Origin: Hysterangium stoloniferum
Taxonomy: Eukaryota > Basidiomycota > Agaricomycetes > Hysterangiales > Hysterangiaceae
Direction of reading: 5' to 3'
Length of the DNA stretch: 64,000 bases
Assembly: GCA_015178975.1 (NCBI GenBank)
Contig: WHVD01000099.1
Span: 1-64,000, forward strand
The notes under the pieces are model-generated. The model saw nothing but the letters and a program-made list of their open reading frames with translations, ran no database searches and had not been told where the DNA came from. Of the stretch, positions 1 through 10,470 are shown piece by piece. Numbering within the stretch: position 1 is the first letter of the stretch; every line of letters begins with the position of its first letter. The translations under genes and the position numbers were made by a program.

Positions 1-7
1 CACGTTA

Positions 8-439
8 TTGGGAACGTCGCGCGGAAGTTGCCCGCGAGACATCCGCGGACAAAATAATAAGTCCAAGGACAAAAACAATAACACCAATTCGTCAACCAGC
101 AACCAGAACTCCACGCAATCCGACAAGAAGAACGATAAAAGTCTTCAAACAACAACAACAACAATAAGGACAATAAGGACAACAACAAGGGTCAACAGTC
201 CGGCAAGCAAGCCGGAAAACCCGACCTCTCAGGCAAAACTCGGACCTGATGGCAAATTGACTCCACAAGAAAGACAACGTCGTATGGACAACAACCTCTG
301 TCTCTTGTGCGGGAAACCCGGTCATCGAGTCCCGGAATGTCCGCTGGCAAAAGCAAACTCTTCAAAGGGTCGAACAGCCAAGGCCTCCACGGAAACCCCG
401 TCGAAGGACAAACCGGCTGCCGATTCGAAAAAAGAGTAA
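8..439 (+). CDS. Gag C-terminal part with CCHC zinc knuckle (chromovirus)
   Basis: This is the nucleocapsid end of the capsid protein that packages retrotransposon RNA. The frame is rich in Asn, Lys, Ser and Thr, and around residue 97 has the knuckle CLLCGKPGHRVPEC, matching CX2CX4HX4C. The N-terminal capsid domain lies before the window, so the Met at position 8 is probably not the true start. The stop at 437-439 precedes pol, which opens about 125 bp later in another frame. A GTAAG at 436 and a TTTTTCAG ending at 588 look like splice sites, but joining exactly there does not keep frame, so how Pol is expressed is unresolved. Confidence 0.8.
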   Translation: MGTSRGSCPRDIRGQNNKSKDKNNNTNSSTSNQNSTQSDKKNDKSLQTTTTTIRTIRTTTRVNSPASKPENPTSQAKLGPDGKLTPQERQRRMDNNLCLLCGKPGHRVPECPLAKANSSKGRTAKASTETPSKDKPAADSKKE

Positions 440-563
440 GCAACCCCGCGGACTCCGTGCGGGTTAGGGGTTGCGTTGCCTCTCCGCGCATTCAAGAGTT
501 CACTCACCTCAACGCATCCGCTTTTTCACATTCTGATTCATTTTTCGTTAAACTTATGTCTAA

Positions 564-3500
564 TATGCTTCCGAAATTCGTTTTTCAGCTCTCATAGATT
601 CCGGCTCGACTCATTGTTTTTTAGATACAAAATTCACGCAAAAAAATTCTTTGTCAACTTATTCGATAAATCCCGTCGCTCTCCGCCTCTTCGATGGCAC
701 AAGTAATTCGGTTGTTACCCAAGCTTGTGATTTACCCATCAGTTTCCCTTGTGGAACATCTCAATTGGTCACTTTCTATGTGACCCAGTTAGACTCAAGT
801 TGCTCGGTGGTTCTAGGACATAACTGGCTTACCCGCTACAATCCGTTGATTGACTGGATAGCTAACAGTATAACATTCCGAACTCCCGCGGCGACCGAGG
901 AAACTGCGCCTGTCTCGGCCTCCACGGCACCCATGGCCTTCCCGGCACCTGCAGTCTCGAGGACTCCTGTGATCCCTACGGCACCCACAGCTTCCCCGGA
1001 ACCCACGGCACCTCCGTCCATTTCTCTGATTAATGCTGCAGCTTTTATTAGGGCTTCAAAAATGGATGGATCCCAGGCGTTCACTATCAACTTAAAAATT
1101 GATGAAGCAACTGGACGTTTCTCAACCCCAGTATCCGAATCTGAGCAAGCTGCTGACCTAGAAGGCGTCCCGGAGAAATACCATGACTTCGCGGATGTTT
1201 TTAGCAAGCGAAAAGCTGACCGGCTTCCGCCTCACAGAGAATACGACTTAAAAATCGATCTTGAAGATGGCGCCCAGCCACCCCTAGGACATATTTACCC
1301 GCTTTCGTCCACGGAACTATCCGCAATCCGTGATTTCCTGGATGAACATTTGTCCATAGGTTTCATTCGACCCTCAAAGTCTCCTTTTGGAGCACCTGTT
1401 TTGTTTGTCAGAAAAAAGGATGGATCCCTTCGACTATGTGTTGATTTTAGAGGACTCAATGCTGTCACCAAAAAGGACAAATATCCACTCCCACTTATAT
1501 CTGACCTGCTCGATGCTCCGCGGAATGCCCGGATTTACACCAAAATAGATCTCAAGCATGCCTATCATTTGGTCCGGATTGCCGCGGGCGATGAATGGAA
1601 AACCACTTTTAGAACCCGCTATGGGGCCTTCGAGTGGTTGGTCATCCCTTTTGGACTCACTAATGCCCCGTCTGTTTTTCAGCGTTTTATCAACGACATT
1701 TTCTCCGACATGCTCGATGTATGCGTCATTGTTTACTTGGACGACATTCTTATCTACTCCGAGAATCCCGCGGAACATGACAAACAAGTCCGTGAAGTTC
1801 TCTGGAGGCTCAGACAACATGGTTTATTCGCAAACGGTAAAAAATGTACTTTTGACACAGACTCCATGGAATACCTAGGTGTCATGATGGGACCCGATGG
1901 ACTCCGCATGGACGAAACTAAAGTGCAAGTCATCAAAGATTGGCCCGAACCCCGAAAAGTTAAAGATATACAATCCTTCCTCAGCTTTGCCAATTTTTAC
2001 AGATGTTTTATCCGTGGATATTCCGACATCACGGTACCCCTTACCCATCTTACACGTAAGGGTACTCCGTGGAACTTTAATGATAAGTGTCAAAAAGCTT
2101 TCAATCTTTTAAAAAATTCTTTTTCTACAGCTCCTATTCTGTCGCATTGGAAACCGGACTTCCCGCTCATTGTTGAAACGGACGCCTCCGACTATGCACT
2201 TGGAGCCATTCTCTCTATCCAGGACTCCGACGGAGAAGTTCACCCCGTGGCTTTTCTCTCCCGGACTTTTACCGGAGCAGAGCTCAACTACGACGTTCAT
2301 GATAAAGAACTTCTGGCAATCTTTTCAGCTTTCAAAGCGTGGCGACACTATTTGGAAGGTTCAGGAGCTCCTATTGACGTTGTAACAGATCACAAAAACC
2401 TGGAATATTTTTCTACCACAAAACTCTTGACCCGTCGGCAGGCCCGCTGGTCTGAATATCTCTCCGCCTTCAACATGATTATCCATTTTCAACCCGGCCG
2501 TCTCGGCGGCAAACCCGACGCTTTAACTAGACGATGGGACGTCTATCCTAAAGAGGGGAGCAACGACTATGCAACGGTAAATCCGCACAACCTGAAACCT
2601 ATCTTCACGAATCAACAACTTACCGCATCGGTCCGCGCAACTTTCCTCGTCAATCCCATTGTCCGTGGAATTATCATTATGGATATCGAAAAGCTACATC
2701 AAGATATTCTATCGGCAATTCCGCTAGACCCAGTTACTAAAGCTCATCTGGACAATCCCGTGGACCCCGATCAACCTCGGTGGTCTCTTGATCAACATGG
2801 TTTCATTAGACTTGACGATAGGATCTATGTACCGGACTCCGACGGCCTCCGCCTCAGGATCCTTCAATACAAACATGATCATCCACTCTCAGGACATTTC
2901 GGGTACAACAAGACTCTATCATTAATAAGAAGAGAATATACTTGGCCCGGACTCCGTGGATTCGTTAAGCACTATTGTAAATCTTGCACTACTTGTCCCC
3001 GCTCGAAATCTCAGCGACACAAGCCATACGGCCTTTTGAAACAACTCCCGGTACCGGAACACCCGTGGAATTCTATATCTATGGATTTCATTGAACACCT
3101 GCCGGATTCCAAAGGCTTTTCCGCTATCCTAGTCGTTGTTGACAGATTCTCAAAACAAGGTATATTCATCCCTACTTATGATACAATTACGTCCGTGCAG
3201 TTAGCGGAACTTTTTATTATCCACGTATTTTCCAAGCACGGAGTTCCATCCCACGTGACTTCCGATCGAGGATCAGAGTTCGTGTCTCACTTCTTTAGAT
3301 CCCTTGGAAAATCCTTGGACATGACATTACATTTCACGTCCGGACATCACCCGGAAGGTGACGGACAAACCGAACGCGTCAACCAGACATTGGAACAATA
3401 CCTCCACGTATATTGCAACTATCAACAGGACAATTGGAAAACCTTGTTACCACTTGCAGAATTTGCTTACAACAATGCACCCTCGGCCACTACTGGCGTT

Positions 3501-4163
3501 TCCCCGTTCTTTGCAAATAAAGGATATAATCCAAATATTACAGTACATCCAGAACGAAATCTCGCCTCTGTTCGTGCTCAAGAGTTCACCACGGACCTCC
3601 ACGAGCTCCACGAGGAACTCCGGACTGCAATATTGTCCGCCCAAGAGCAATACCAACATTCAGCGGACAAACACCGGATCCCGCCACCAAACTTCAAGAT
3701 TGGCGACCGTGTTTATGTCAAAGCTCAATTCTTCCGGACTACCCGTCCATCAAAGAAGCTTGCTGAAAAATATTTAGGTCCTTTTGAAATTATCGCACAA
3801 GTAGGTTCAGTTTCTTGGACTCTACGGCTTCCGGATAGCATGCGCGCGGTACACCCGGTATTTCATGTCTCTATGCTAGAACCTTGTACTGCTAACACTA
3901 TCCCGGATCGCGTGCAATCTCCGCCTCCTCCTGTCGTCATTGACGGAGAACCCGAGTTTGAAATCTCTCAGATTTTAGATTCAAAAATTGACAAGCGTCG
4001 ACGCACTTGTAAACTGCTTTACTTGGTCAAGTGGGCGGGTTACGAGGGCACCGATGAAGAAACCTCATGGATTTTGGCCACGGAACTCGGTAATGCCACG
4101 GAAATTGTTACTGACTTTCATACAGCTTACCCACTCAAACCTGGACCATTATCGTCTCTCTGA
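564..4163 (+). CDS. Pol polyprotein: protease, RT, RNase H, integrase, chromodomain
   Basis: This polyprotein processes, copies and integrates the element. The protease signature LIDSGST lies at about 591-611, upstream of the first Met (651), so the frame begins before that Met. Then follow a reverse transcriptase with YLDD (about 1734-1745), an RNase H with VETDASDYALGA (about 2173), an integrase with an HHCC zinc finger (HDHPLSGH then CKSCTTC, about 2872-2997), a DDE core (MDFIEH; TSDRGSEF; PEGDGQTERVN), and a C-terminal chromodomain (about 3950-4130, LYLVKWAGYEGTDEETSW). That order of domains defines Ty3/gypsy chromoviruses. A Pro/Ala/Thr-rich linker follows the protease. No stop or frameshift was seen, so this copy may be competent. 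The exact 5' boundary is uncertain. Confidence 0.92.
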   Translation, partial: YASEIRFSALIDSGSTHCFLDTKFTQKNSLSTYSINPVALRLFDGTSNSVVTQACDLPISFPCGTSQLVTFYVTQLDSSCSVVLGHNWLTRYNPLIDWIANSITFRTPAATEETAPVSASTAPMAFPAPAVSRTPVIPTAPTASPEPTAPPSISLINAAAFIRASKMDGSQAFTINLKIDEATGRFSTPVSESEQAADLEGVPEKYHDFADVFSKRKADRLPPHREYDLKIDLEDGAQPPLGHIYPLSSTELSAIRDFLDEHLSIGFIRPSKSPFGAPVLFVRKKDGSLRLCVDFRGLNAVTKKDKYPLPLISDLLDAPRNARIYTKIDLKHAYHLVRIAAGDEWKTTFRTRYGAFEWLVIPFGLTNAPSVFQRFINDIFSDMLDVCVIVYLDDILIYSENPAEHDKQVREVLWRLRQHGLFANGKKCTFDTDSMEYLGVMMGPDGLRMDETKVQVIKDWPEPRKVKDIQSFLSFANFYRCFIRGYSDITVPLTHLTRKGTPWNFNDKCQKAFNLLKNSFSTAPILSHWKPDFPLIVETDASDYALGAILSIQDSDGEVHPVAFLSRTFTGAELNYDVHDKELLAIFSAFKAWRHYLEGSGAPIDVVTDHKNLEYFSTTKLLTRRQARWSEYLSAFNMIIHFQPGRLGGKPDALTRRWDVYPKEGSNDYATVNPHNLKPIFTNQQLTASVRATFLVNPIVRGIIIMDIEKLHQDILSAIPLDPVTKAHLDNPVDPDQPRWSLDQHGFIRLDDRIYVPDSDGLRLRILQYKHDHPLSGHFGYNKTLSLIRREYTWPGLRGFVKHYCKSCTTCPRSKSQRHKPYGLLKQLPVPEHPWNSISMDFIEHLPDSKGFSAILVVVDRFSKQGIFIPTYDTITSVQLAELFIIHVFSKHGVPSHVTSDRGSEFVSHFFRSLGKSLDMTLHFTSGHHPEGDGQTERVNQTLEQYLHVYCNYQQDNWKTLLPLAEFAYNNAPSATTGVSPFFANKGYNPNITVHPERNLASVRAQEFTTDLHELHEELRTAILSAQEQYQHSADKHRIPPPNFKIGDRVYVKAQFFRTTRPSKKLAEKYLGPFEIIAQVGSVSWTLRLPDSMRAVHPVFHVSMLEPCTANTIPDRVQSPPPPVVIDGEPEFEISQILDSKIDKRRRTCKLLYLVKWAGYEGTDEETSWILATELGNATEIVTDFHTAYPLKPGPLSSL

Positions 4164-4373
4164 CCGCACTCCGCGGACCCCGTGTTACGTTTGGACTCAT
4201 TTTCACTATTCCCTGTCGCCCTATGTCTCTCTTTGCTTTTACAGGTTCTGACATGTCTTGTCAAGTCTTTAAGCGGATTCCCCGCGGACTTTGGCTTTGA
4301 CTTTTAATTTTTATGTTTTTCTTTCACGCTTTGCTTTTATAATTCAAATTATTTTTTATTCTATACTACTTTT

Positions 4374-5356
4374 TCAGTCTACATTTATGGGACTGTTCTT
4401 TTTCCCTGCTTCCTCAGCTATCTCCTCTGGGAGCTCCGCGACCTCCGCGGCAACCCCGTCCTCATCCGATCCGGCATCCTCGGAACTCCCGACTTGCGGC
4501 TCTTCAAAGACATAGCCGCCATACTCCGCCAGGAACTTCCAAAACTCCTCGCGGAGTCCGGACAGCTCCTTTGCCACCACAATTTGGACTTTGTTGCTCT
4601 TCCGGAGCAACTCGTTTTGGGCCTCGATGCCCTCGGCGATCCGTCCAAGGACCTCGTCCAACCCGGACAACCCGTCCGTCCCGCTTATGTCTCGCACCCC
4701 GGATCCCGTGGCCTGCTCGTGCACAAGCGAGCACCTCGCCTTGAGGTGCGCGCATTGATAACATCCCGGCCCCCGGCCGGCCTTTCGGTTGCATTCCGTG
4801 TTCCGGTCGTTGCAACCGGAACACCGCGGCTCGTTCCGCGTCGGAAGACGGACTGGCGCCGCCTTCCTTGCCTTCTGTTGAGTTGGTCAGTCTCCGCGGG
4901 TATTCCATGGACATGAGGCCTACCTTTTGGGGGCTCTCTGGCTCCCCCTCGGACTCGGACTCCACCTCTGTCGCTTTGCGCTGAAAATCACAAGTCAGTA
5001 AAAAATCGACAAGTGAATTTGGGACTTACTTTTCCCGCAACAATGGCGGCCCTCTCCGCGGCCAACCGGGCTTTCTCCGCAGCCACCCGGGCGTTCTCCG
5101 CGGCCACTCGTGCAGCCTCCTCCGCCTCACGTTCCCTCTCCTTTGTGGCCTCTTCCTCCGCGGCCAATGCTTCCTGGTACTCCTTGTCCAGGGCCTCCTC
5201 AGCCTCCCTCGCCTCTCTCTCTGCTGCTTCACGAAGCTGGCGCTGCTCTTCTCGCCGCGCCAACAATTGGGCCGCCGTCCACGGCGCCCGATACGGAGTG
5301 CCCGTGGAGGGCCCTGCTGTCGGCATTGGTTTGCGTGGTGTTGGTTTTGGTCCCAT
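4374..5356 (-). CDS. Antisense zinc-cluster (Zn2Cys6-like) protein gene inside the retrotransposon, 3 exons
   Basis: The gene lies between pol and the 3' LTR and is transcribed against the element. Exons are 5356-5030, 4980-4924 and 4874-4374, with two 49-nt GT-AG introns (donors GTAAGT and GTAGGC) that both fall in phase 0, giving 294 aa. Residues about 30-105 form a Glu/Arg/Ala-rich coiled coil. Residues 146-176 contain six Cys with spacing CX2CX6CX9CX2CX6C, exactly the fungal GAL4-type binuclear zinc cluster, followed by a Leu-rich stretch and an acidic tail. That spacing suggests a DNA-binding or nuclear protein; the function is inferred. The start codon (MGPKPTPRKP) is supported by a decayed homologue at 10,471 with the same start and splice sites. 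Confidence 0.72.
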
Positions 5357-5550
5357 AGTGACGAAGATGGGGGTAATAAAGAAGAAGAAATTTCTATTTT
5401 TTCAATTTTTTATATAGGCTCGTCGCGTTTGAACCTTACCTTCCAGATCACATGACTCTTTGACACATACGTGTAACCGACATGACTTTTGACACATGCG
5501 CGTAGCCGACAAGAACCTTATTTAGGTCTAGAGCCTCTTTGGGACTTCGG

Positions 5551-5566
5551 CATAAAGGGAGGATAC
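5551..5566 (+). other. Polypurine tract before the 3' LTR
   Basis: A purine run AAAGGGAGGA stands directly before the LTR start TGTTACGACC. In LTR retrotransposons such a tract primes plus-strand DNA synthesis. Confidence 0.6.
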
Positions 5567-6386
5567 TGTTACGACCCGGACAAATCCCGCCGGACTCCGG
5601 GCACTAACTCGTACGCCCCCACGCGCTACAAGCACCAATCGTCTGTTTATAGGATTTCCCGCCCGGACTCCGTTACGTCAAGACTCGTTACGTTCGACCT
5701 CATTAAGACACATATCAGTCACCGGACTTCCCCCGGACCCCGTCTCTGTCTATGTCCGTCTTCGTCCCACGCATCAGTCACCGGACCCGCTTAGAATCCC
5801 GTCACCACTCTAATCGAGCCCCGTTCCCGTTTTAGTCAAATGACCTGTCACAATTTAGGACTCCGCTCCCGCTCCGTTTCCCGTTATGGGTTATGCTTTG
5901 TCACGATTCGGACTCCGCTCCGTTCCGTCCCGTTCCTAACGCCAATTTGGTGTTTACTATTCCCGTTTTATGTTTTGCTCGTTTCGTCTCATTATTACTG
6001 GATTCGGTATGTGATGCATTCCACGGTCTATATAAACTGGCAGATGTTGTACATACAATCCAGTCAGAAAATTAGCTTAGATTCCCCCCAGTAATCTAAT
6101 ACATTTTCCTCTCTAAAACCCTACTCTCATCAGACCGCTCGCACTAGTCGGAGCCCACGGGCTCCGGCGCATCTATCTCTCTCGACTATCTCGACTCACG
6201 ACTCTCGACTCACGACCTACGACTCACGACCCACGAACCCCCGCCCGGACTCCCCGGGATTCCCGTCCACCTGTCTGAAATTGGACAACACGATCTAGCG
6301 AGGGCGCAGCCTATAAGCTGAAGCCAAGTCCTACCGGATATCCCGCGGGTTTCTCCGGAAACCCGGCCTGAGTGTGTATCCTAACA
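5567..6386 (+). repeat. 3' LTR of the gypsy chromovirus (820 bp)
   Basis: The LTR starts TGTTACGACC and ends TATCCTAACA, giving the terminal inverted repeat TGTTA/TAACA. A TATA box (CTATATAAA) lies near 6027-6036. Short CGACTCACGAC-like tandem units occupy about 6180-6235. Decayed copies occur near 9,830-10,306 (reverse), 12,282-13,232, 15,930-16,160 (reverse) and 17,661-19,640. The flank after it begins GGGAT; the other target copy lies outside the window. Confidence 0.8.
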
Positions 6387-6662
6387 GGGATACTTAGTAT
6401 AAGACTTCTAGAGATGTATGTGGGTGTTCTGAGTCGATATTCTGATTGCCTAGTAACTACAACTACAGTGGGTTCATATACAAGTATTCAGTGTCTAGAA
6501 AATACTAACTAAGGGAAGAGTGGAAACATTATTGACAAATAAACTTGACTAGGAACAGGAAGGTTACAATAAGTTCAGAGGCCGTGATTAACCGAGAGCA
6601 GAATTACAAGAAAAGGAAATAGTCCAAGGGTTACAAGTATATATAGGCATATGTGAAACATA
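6387..6662. repeat. Dispersed repeat, left half, split by a Tc1 insertion
   Basis: About 6,415-6,660 matches 17,085-17,310 at high similarity; for example CTAGAAAATACTAACTAAGG occurs in both. The match resumes at 9,657 and continues to about 9,830, parallel to 17,312-17,530. The repeat was therefore cut in two by the 3-kb transposon at 6,663-9,654. No coding capacity is seen. Confidence 0.8.
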
Positions 6663-6997
6663 CAGTGAGGGACAAAACCCTTCCAATGATTTTTAGTTGT
6701 GCAAAGATCCTTGAATAACTCAAGAACCACTGTAGATACAGACCTGAAATTTGGGGGTTTGTTATGTATTTTATTAGTTTTCTACCTTTTAAGTCCCCCA
6801 AAAGCCAAAATAGCCAAAATGGCTTGTGAAATGTACTTATATTGCGATGATAAAATTTGTATAAATATCTTTTAAATTTCGTTTAATTTCTACAATTTAT
6901 TTTACATTTTTATCTTAAATATTGAAGAAGTTATGAATTTATTCTTTTTTAACTAAATACTATCAAACCGGCCACCAGGCGCTAATTACACAACGCG

Positions 6998-7125
6998 CGA
7001 GAAAATCATGTGACAGTCGTCACAAAAAGGCGCGACGGTCACAAGGCGCGATGGTCACATAGTGTGACAGTCACACGGCGCGATGATCACAAAGGCGCGC
7101 GGATGACATACACGAAAGGCGCGGG
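6998..7125. repeat. Tandem GGCGCGA/GTCACA motif cluster in the solo LTR
   Basis: About five imperfect units of the type GGCGCGAYGGTCACA alternate with TGTGACAGTCACA-like palindromes. The block is the most CpG-dense stretch nearby. It lies upstream of the LTR TATA box, so it could bind a regulator; that is inference. Confidence 0.6.
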
Positions 7126-7364
7126 AATAGATTACATCATCATGTATGCTACTGTAGAAAGAACCGGAAATTCCTGGAGCATTCCAGAAGCTTCCCCAGG
7201 AATAGCTAAATTAGGATAGTAATGATGTAATATGTTTCAAAAATGTCTCACATTTTATTGTATATAAGGAGCTCTGCTCCAGCCGTGAAAATATAACTTT
7301 TTATCCACCCACATCTGTGTGTTACTGCAGCAAGCAGGCTATTCCACCCCTATCAGGGCTGTTG

Positions 7365-7585
7365 GACTTTTAATTCCACCTCTATTTGAGTTGTTGGAAA
7401 CCTTTGCCACCTCGGTTAGAGTTGTTGGCCCAAGTAGTTCACCTTGTCACCTCAATCTGAGTTGTTGACTTATTTGTTCCCCCTTGCCACCTCTTAATTG
7501 AGTAGCTGGCTTTATTACTTTTTCTGACTTCTACTTAAGTTGTTGGAATCTGTTGCCACCTCGGTTAGAGTTGTTGGCTATCAAC
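7365..7585. repeat. Degenerate tandem repeat (CCACCTC...GAGTTGTTGG units)
   Basis: Roughly six imperfect copies of a 40-60 bp unit built around CCACCTCGGTTAGAGTTGTTGG-like words lie downstream of the LTR TATA box. No reading frame spans them, so they are probably transcribed leader repeats. Confidence 0.6.
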
Positions 7586-8307
7586 CAAGTAATAAATAAA
7601 TTGTTTGTTTTATTGTTTGAAATTAGAATATAATTCTAATTTCTCCTGGTTTGGCTTATAATTAAATACTGAGAATATTCTTGCAGAATCATAAAGACTA
7701 CATTAAGATCCTGATAAGTTAGTATCACAGTAGATCCAATAGATTAATTTAAATAAAGTATATATTGCCAAATATTGTTTTATTCTATAGTTGATCTTTT
7801 GACCTGTTTATTAATATTTTTACTGTTTAATAAATAGTATAAAATATATATAAACTAGCTAGAATCGAAGTTGAATCTAGGTTTGGAATCAGTAAATTGT
7901 TATTCATATTTTAGTGGTTGTTTTCACAGAAAAAGAACAAGCTTACATAAGCAGCTCTCAAAAACCTTCTTTGCGAAGTAGGGTGCATATATTCAAGTAA
8001 ACTCTTGACTTCAGGGGTTCTAAGTCCATTTAGACTGCCACTGATTAATATCAAATACTTAAATTATTTTACCTTGTTGTGAATTGAGTATTTGCACATT
8101 TTGATTGAGCATTGGACTCCTTCTTCGGAAAATAATATTAAAATAAGGCTAATACATTACAGGGTTGGTTAGGTCTATATGTTATCTATATGCCCTTAAA
8201 ATATTATGACATAAGAATTAGTATTTCCCACACTATAAACAAAACACTAATAAAATCACATTGGAAGGGTTTTGTCCCTGGTATAAAAAGAACACAAATC
8301 AAACAAT

Positions 8308-9320
8308 CTAGTACTTGGTATAGCCTCTCTTGGCCTTCAAAACAGCCTCAACCCTTCTAGGAATACTCTCTATCAAGTTCTGACAAGTAGAGGCAGGGAT
8401 ATTCTCCCACTCTGTCTGAACCCTCTCCCACAACTCATTAATATTCTTGGGTGCCACTTCATACTCTCCCAACCTCCTTTTGAGGTAATACCAGAGGTGT
8501 TCAATTGGATTAAGGTCAGCAGACTGAGGTGGCCATACTATGACCATAAATCCATTGTCTTTGAACCAATTAATGGCCTTTGTCCTCTTGTGTTTGGTAT
8601 CATTGTCCTGCTGAAAGCCACATCTTCTGTGTTCTTGCTATAATACTCCACAGTTGCTTGAAGTTCATCTTCCAAAATGCTACCATAAAGGTCAGCATCC
8701 ATTCTCCCATTAATCTTGGTGGAATATCCTGTGCCTTCCCACAACATATAGCTCCACAACATCAGATTTCCTCCCCCAAACCTGACCATGCCCTTGACCA
8801 GCCTACCACTGAGCCCCTCTCCTGCCCTTTTCCACATCTAATTCTTCCCATATGACCCCAAACAATTGATTTTTATCTCATCTGACCAAACAACCCTCTT
8901 CCAATCATCCACAGTCCAGTCCTTGTGTGCCAGAATAAAGTCCATCCTTGGCTTCCTATACCTCTTATTGAGTAAAGGCCTTTTTCTCTTCACCATAGCC
9001 CTCATTTCAGCCTTCTTGAATGCCCTATGAACAGTTCTAACTGAAATAGACTCTCCAGTCATATCTTGAATGGTTTGGTGACCTCAGTGGCATTTTCAGC
9101 CTTTTGAGAAGTGATTTGTTGAATAGAATAATAAATATCTGAGGAGAAAAGCTTGCATAAACAGCCACCAGATGAGTTGGCAAGTGATGATATGGGTAGA
9201 ATGAATTCTGGATATAGTGGACAGATCCTGGCCAGTGATTTCAGAGATCTGAGGAGCAGACTTGCCCTTATTGAGAAAAGTGAGAATATGGCTAAGCTGA
9301 GAAGGAGTAAGAGCCTTCAT
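8308..9320 (-). pseudogene. Tc1-like DD34E transposase, frameshifted
   Basis: The enzyme would cut and paste the element. Fragments in several frames line up in order: an N-terminal helix-turn-helix (MKALTPSQLSHILTFLNKGK, from 9320), a second HTH region (GESISVRTVHRAFKKA), then catalytic Asp in WSDE (about 8,880), Asp in QQDND (about 8,607) and Glu in NPIEHLW. There are 34 residues between the last two, the Tc1 spacing. Frame breaks near 9,070, 8,837 and 8,540 and an altered linker show it is inactive. Confidence 0.88.
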
Positions 9321-9656
9321 GGTGTAGAATGTTGAGCTATGGGGATGTTTTTGGATTGGAAAGTAAACAGATGTATATATATATAATTTTGACAGGTCAG
9401 ATGATTTTTATTTGCACTTATTTGCATATAAACAATATGGTTATATGTTAATCATGTGACAGGGACAAAACCCTTCCAATGCAGTTTAATTAGTATTTTA
9501 TTTATAGTATGGGAAATACTGATGCTTATGTAATAATACTTTAAGGGTAAATAGACAACATATAGACCTAACCGCTCCCCAAATCTTAGGTCTGTAGCTT
9601 ATTCAAGAATCTTTGCACAACTAGAAATCATTGGAAGGGTTTTGTCCCTCACTGTA

Positions 9657-9830
9657 GAGTAGAACGGATCATCATAATAAAAAGGGACATATCATAGTAT
9701 AACCAGATAGTACAAGTATATTTTGATGGGGGCGTAAATGGGGTTTGATCACCATGAAAGCATACGTCAGCGTCGGGAGACTGACGGTTTCTGATGCGAT
9801 GACTTGATCGATAACTTGAAATGTTGATAG
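9657..9830. repeat. Dispersed repeat, right half
   Basis: This continues the repeat interrupted at 6,662 and matches 17,312-17,530 (shared words include GTATAACCAGATAGTACAAG). No gene is seen. Confidence 0.75.
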
Positions 9831-10306
9831 ATGGCAATAACCTCAGGGACCATCGGGTTGCAACATGGTCGTAACATGGCTTCAGCTTATATGCTGTACC
9901 CTTGCAAGATCACATTGTCCAACTTCAGATGGAAGCAGACAGGAAACCCATCAGTTCTGAGAATACGCAGGGGCAAATTACTAGAAAGATACTTAGTCAA
10001 TTTTTTGATCAGATTGTATGTACAGATAGCTACTTGACTATATAGACTTATAGACTATTGTACTACTAATTCAGAGATACAAAAGGACATAACAGGGATA
10101 CAATAAAACAATAAACCAGATGTCACAACAGATTTGGAACAAGGGGTAGACTGAACCAGATGTCAAATGGGCAAGGATGAGTTGGGAACAAGAGGGTCCA
10201 GAATGCCCAGTTAGAGTCCAGTGACTGGTTTGTACAATATAGAGAGTTGAGTGCATATAGGATGGGTTCCAGGTCCTGGTGGGTTTCCAGTCCTAAGAGT
10301 ATCCTC
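9831..10306 (-). repeat. Decayed gypsy LTR relic, reverse orientation
   Basis: Read on the minus strand, the end near 10,306 corresponds to the start of the LTR at 5567, next to the purine tract reading GTATCCTCCCTTT on the plus strand. The left end carries the CTTCAGCTTAT motif of the LTR 3' part. CpGs have largely become TpG or CpA, and the relic is shorter than 820 bp, so it has internal deletions. Confidence 0.65.
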
Positions 10307-10470
10307 CCTTTAAGGCCAATGTCCCAAAGAGCCCTAGAACATATTAAGGTTCATCAGTAACATGTATGTGTCAAGACATTACATGATCTGGAAGGTAAGG
10401 TTCGCGAGGAGCCTATATAAAAATTGAAAATAATCAAATTTCTTCTTCTTTCATACCCCATCAACAACCC

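Larger units (their letters stand above)
1..6386 (+). mobile_element. Ty3/gypsy chromovirus, 5' end outside window
   Basis: This is a chromodomain-bearing LTR retrotransposon. Its 5' LTR and the start of gag lie before the window. In order it shows the end of gag with a zinc knuckle (8-439), a long pol (about 564-4163), an antisense gene (4374-5356), a purine-rich tract (about 5551-5564) and an 820-bp 3' LTR (5567-6386). The pol frame has no internal stop, and the sequence keeps many CpG dinucleotides, unlike the relics to its right, so it is probably a recent insertion. The lack of the 5' end prevents dating by LTR-LTR comparison. Confidence 0.93.
6760..8161. mobile_element. Solo LTR, 1,402 bp, GGGTT target duplication
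   Basis: This insert runs from TGTTATGTA to AATACATTACA and is flanked by GGGTT on both sides (6755-6759 and 8162-8166). The interrupted arm of the Tc1 element is otherwise continuous with the reverse complement of the opposite arm. A TATA box (TGTATATAAGG) near 7,258 suggests a U3 promoter. No terminal direct repeat or coding frame was found, so I read it as a large solo LTR; a short non-autonomous element is the alternative. Confidence 0.75.
6663..9654 (-). mobile_element. Tc1/mariner element 1 with TA target duplication, carrying a nested solo LTR
   Basis: Outer ends are CAGTGAGGGACAAAACCC and its reverse complement, flanked by TA at 6661-6662 and 9655-9656. Each end is an arm of about 200 bp (6,663-8,282 after removing the nested LTR; 9,460-9,654) that finishes with an inverted copy of its own tip (GGGACAAAACCCTTCCAATG against its complement). 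The transposase lies between the arms on the minus strand. The paralogous site at 17,310 lacks the insert. Confidence 0.88.

Noticed and set aside
4504..4965. Single 153-codon minus-strand frame within the antisense gene
   Set aside because: It reads through an intron (4923-4875) and then leaves the zinc-cluster frame; the spliced model explains the region better.
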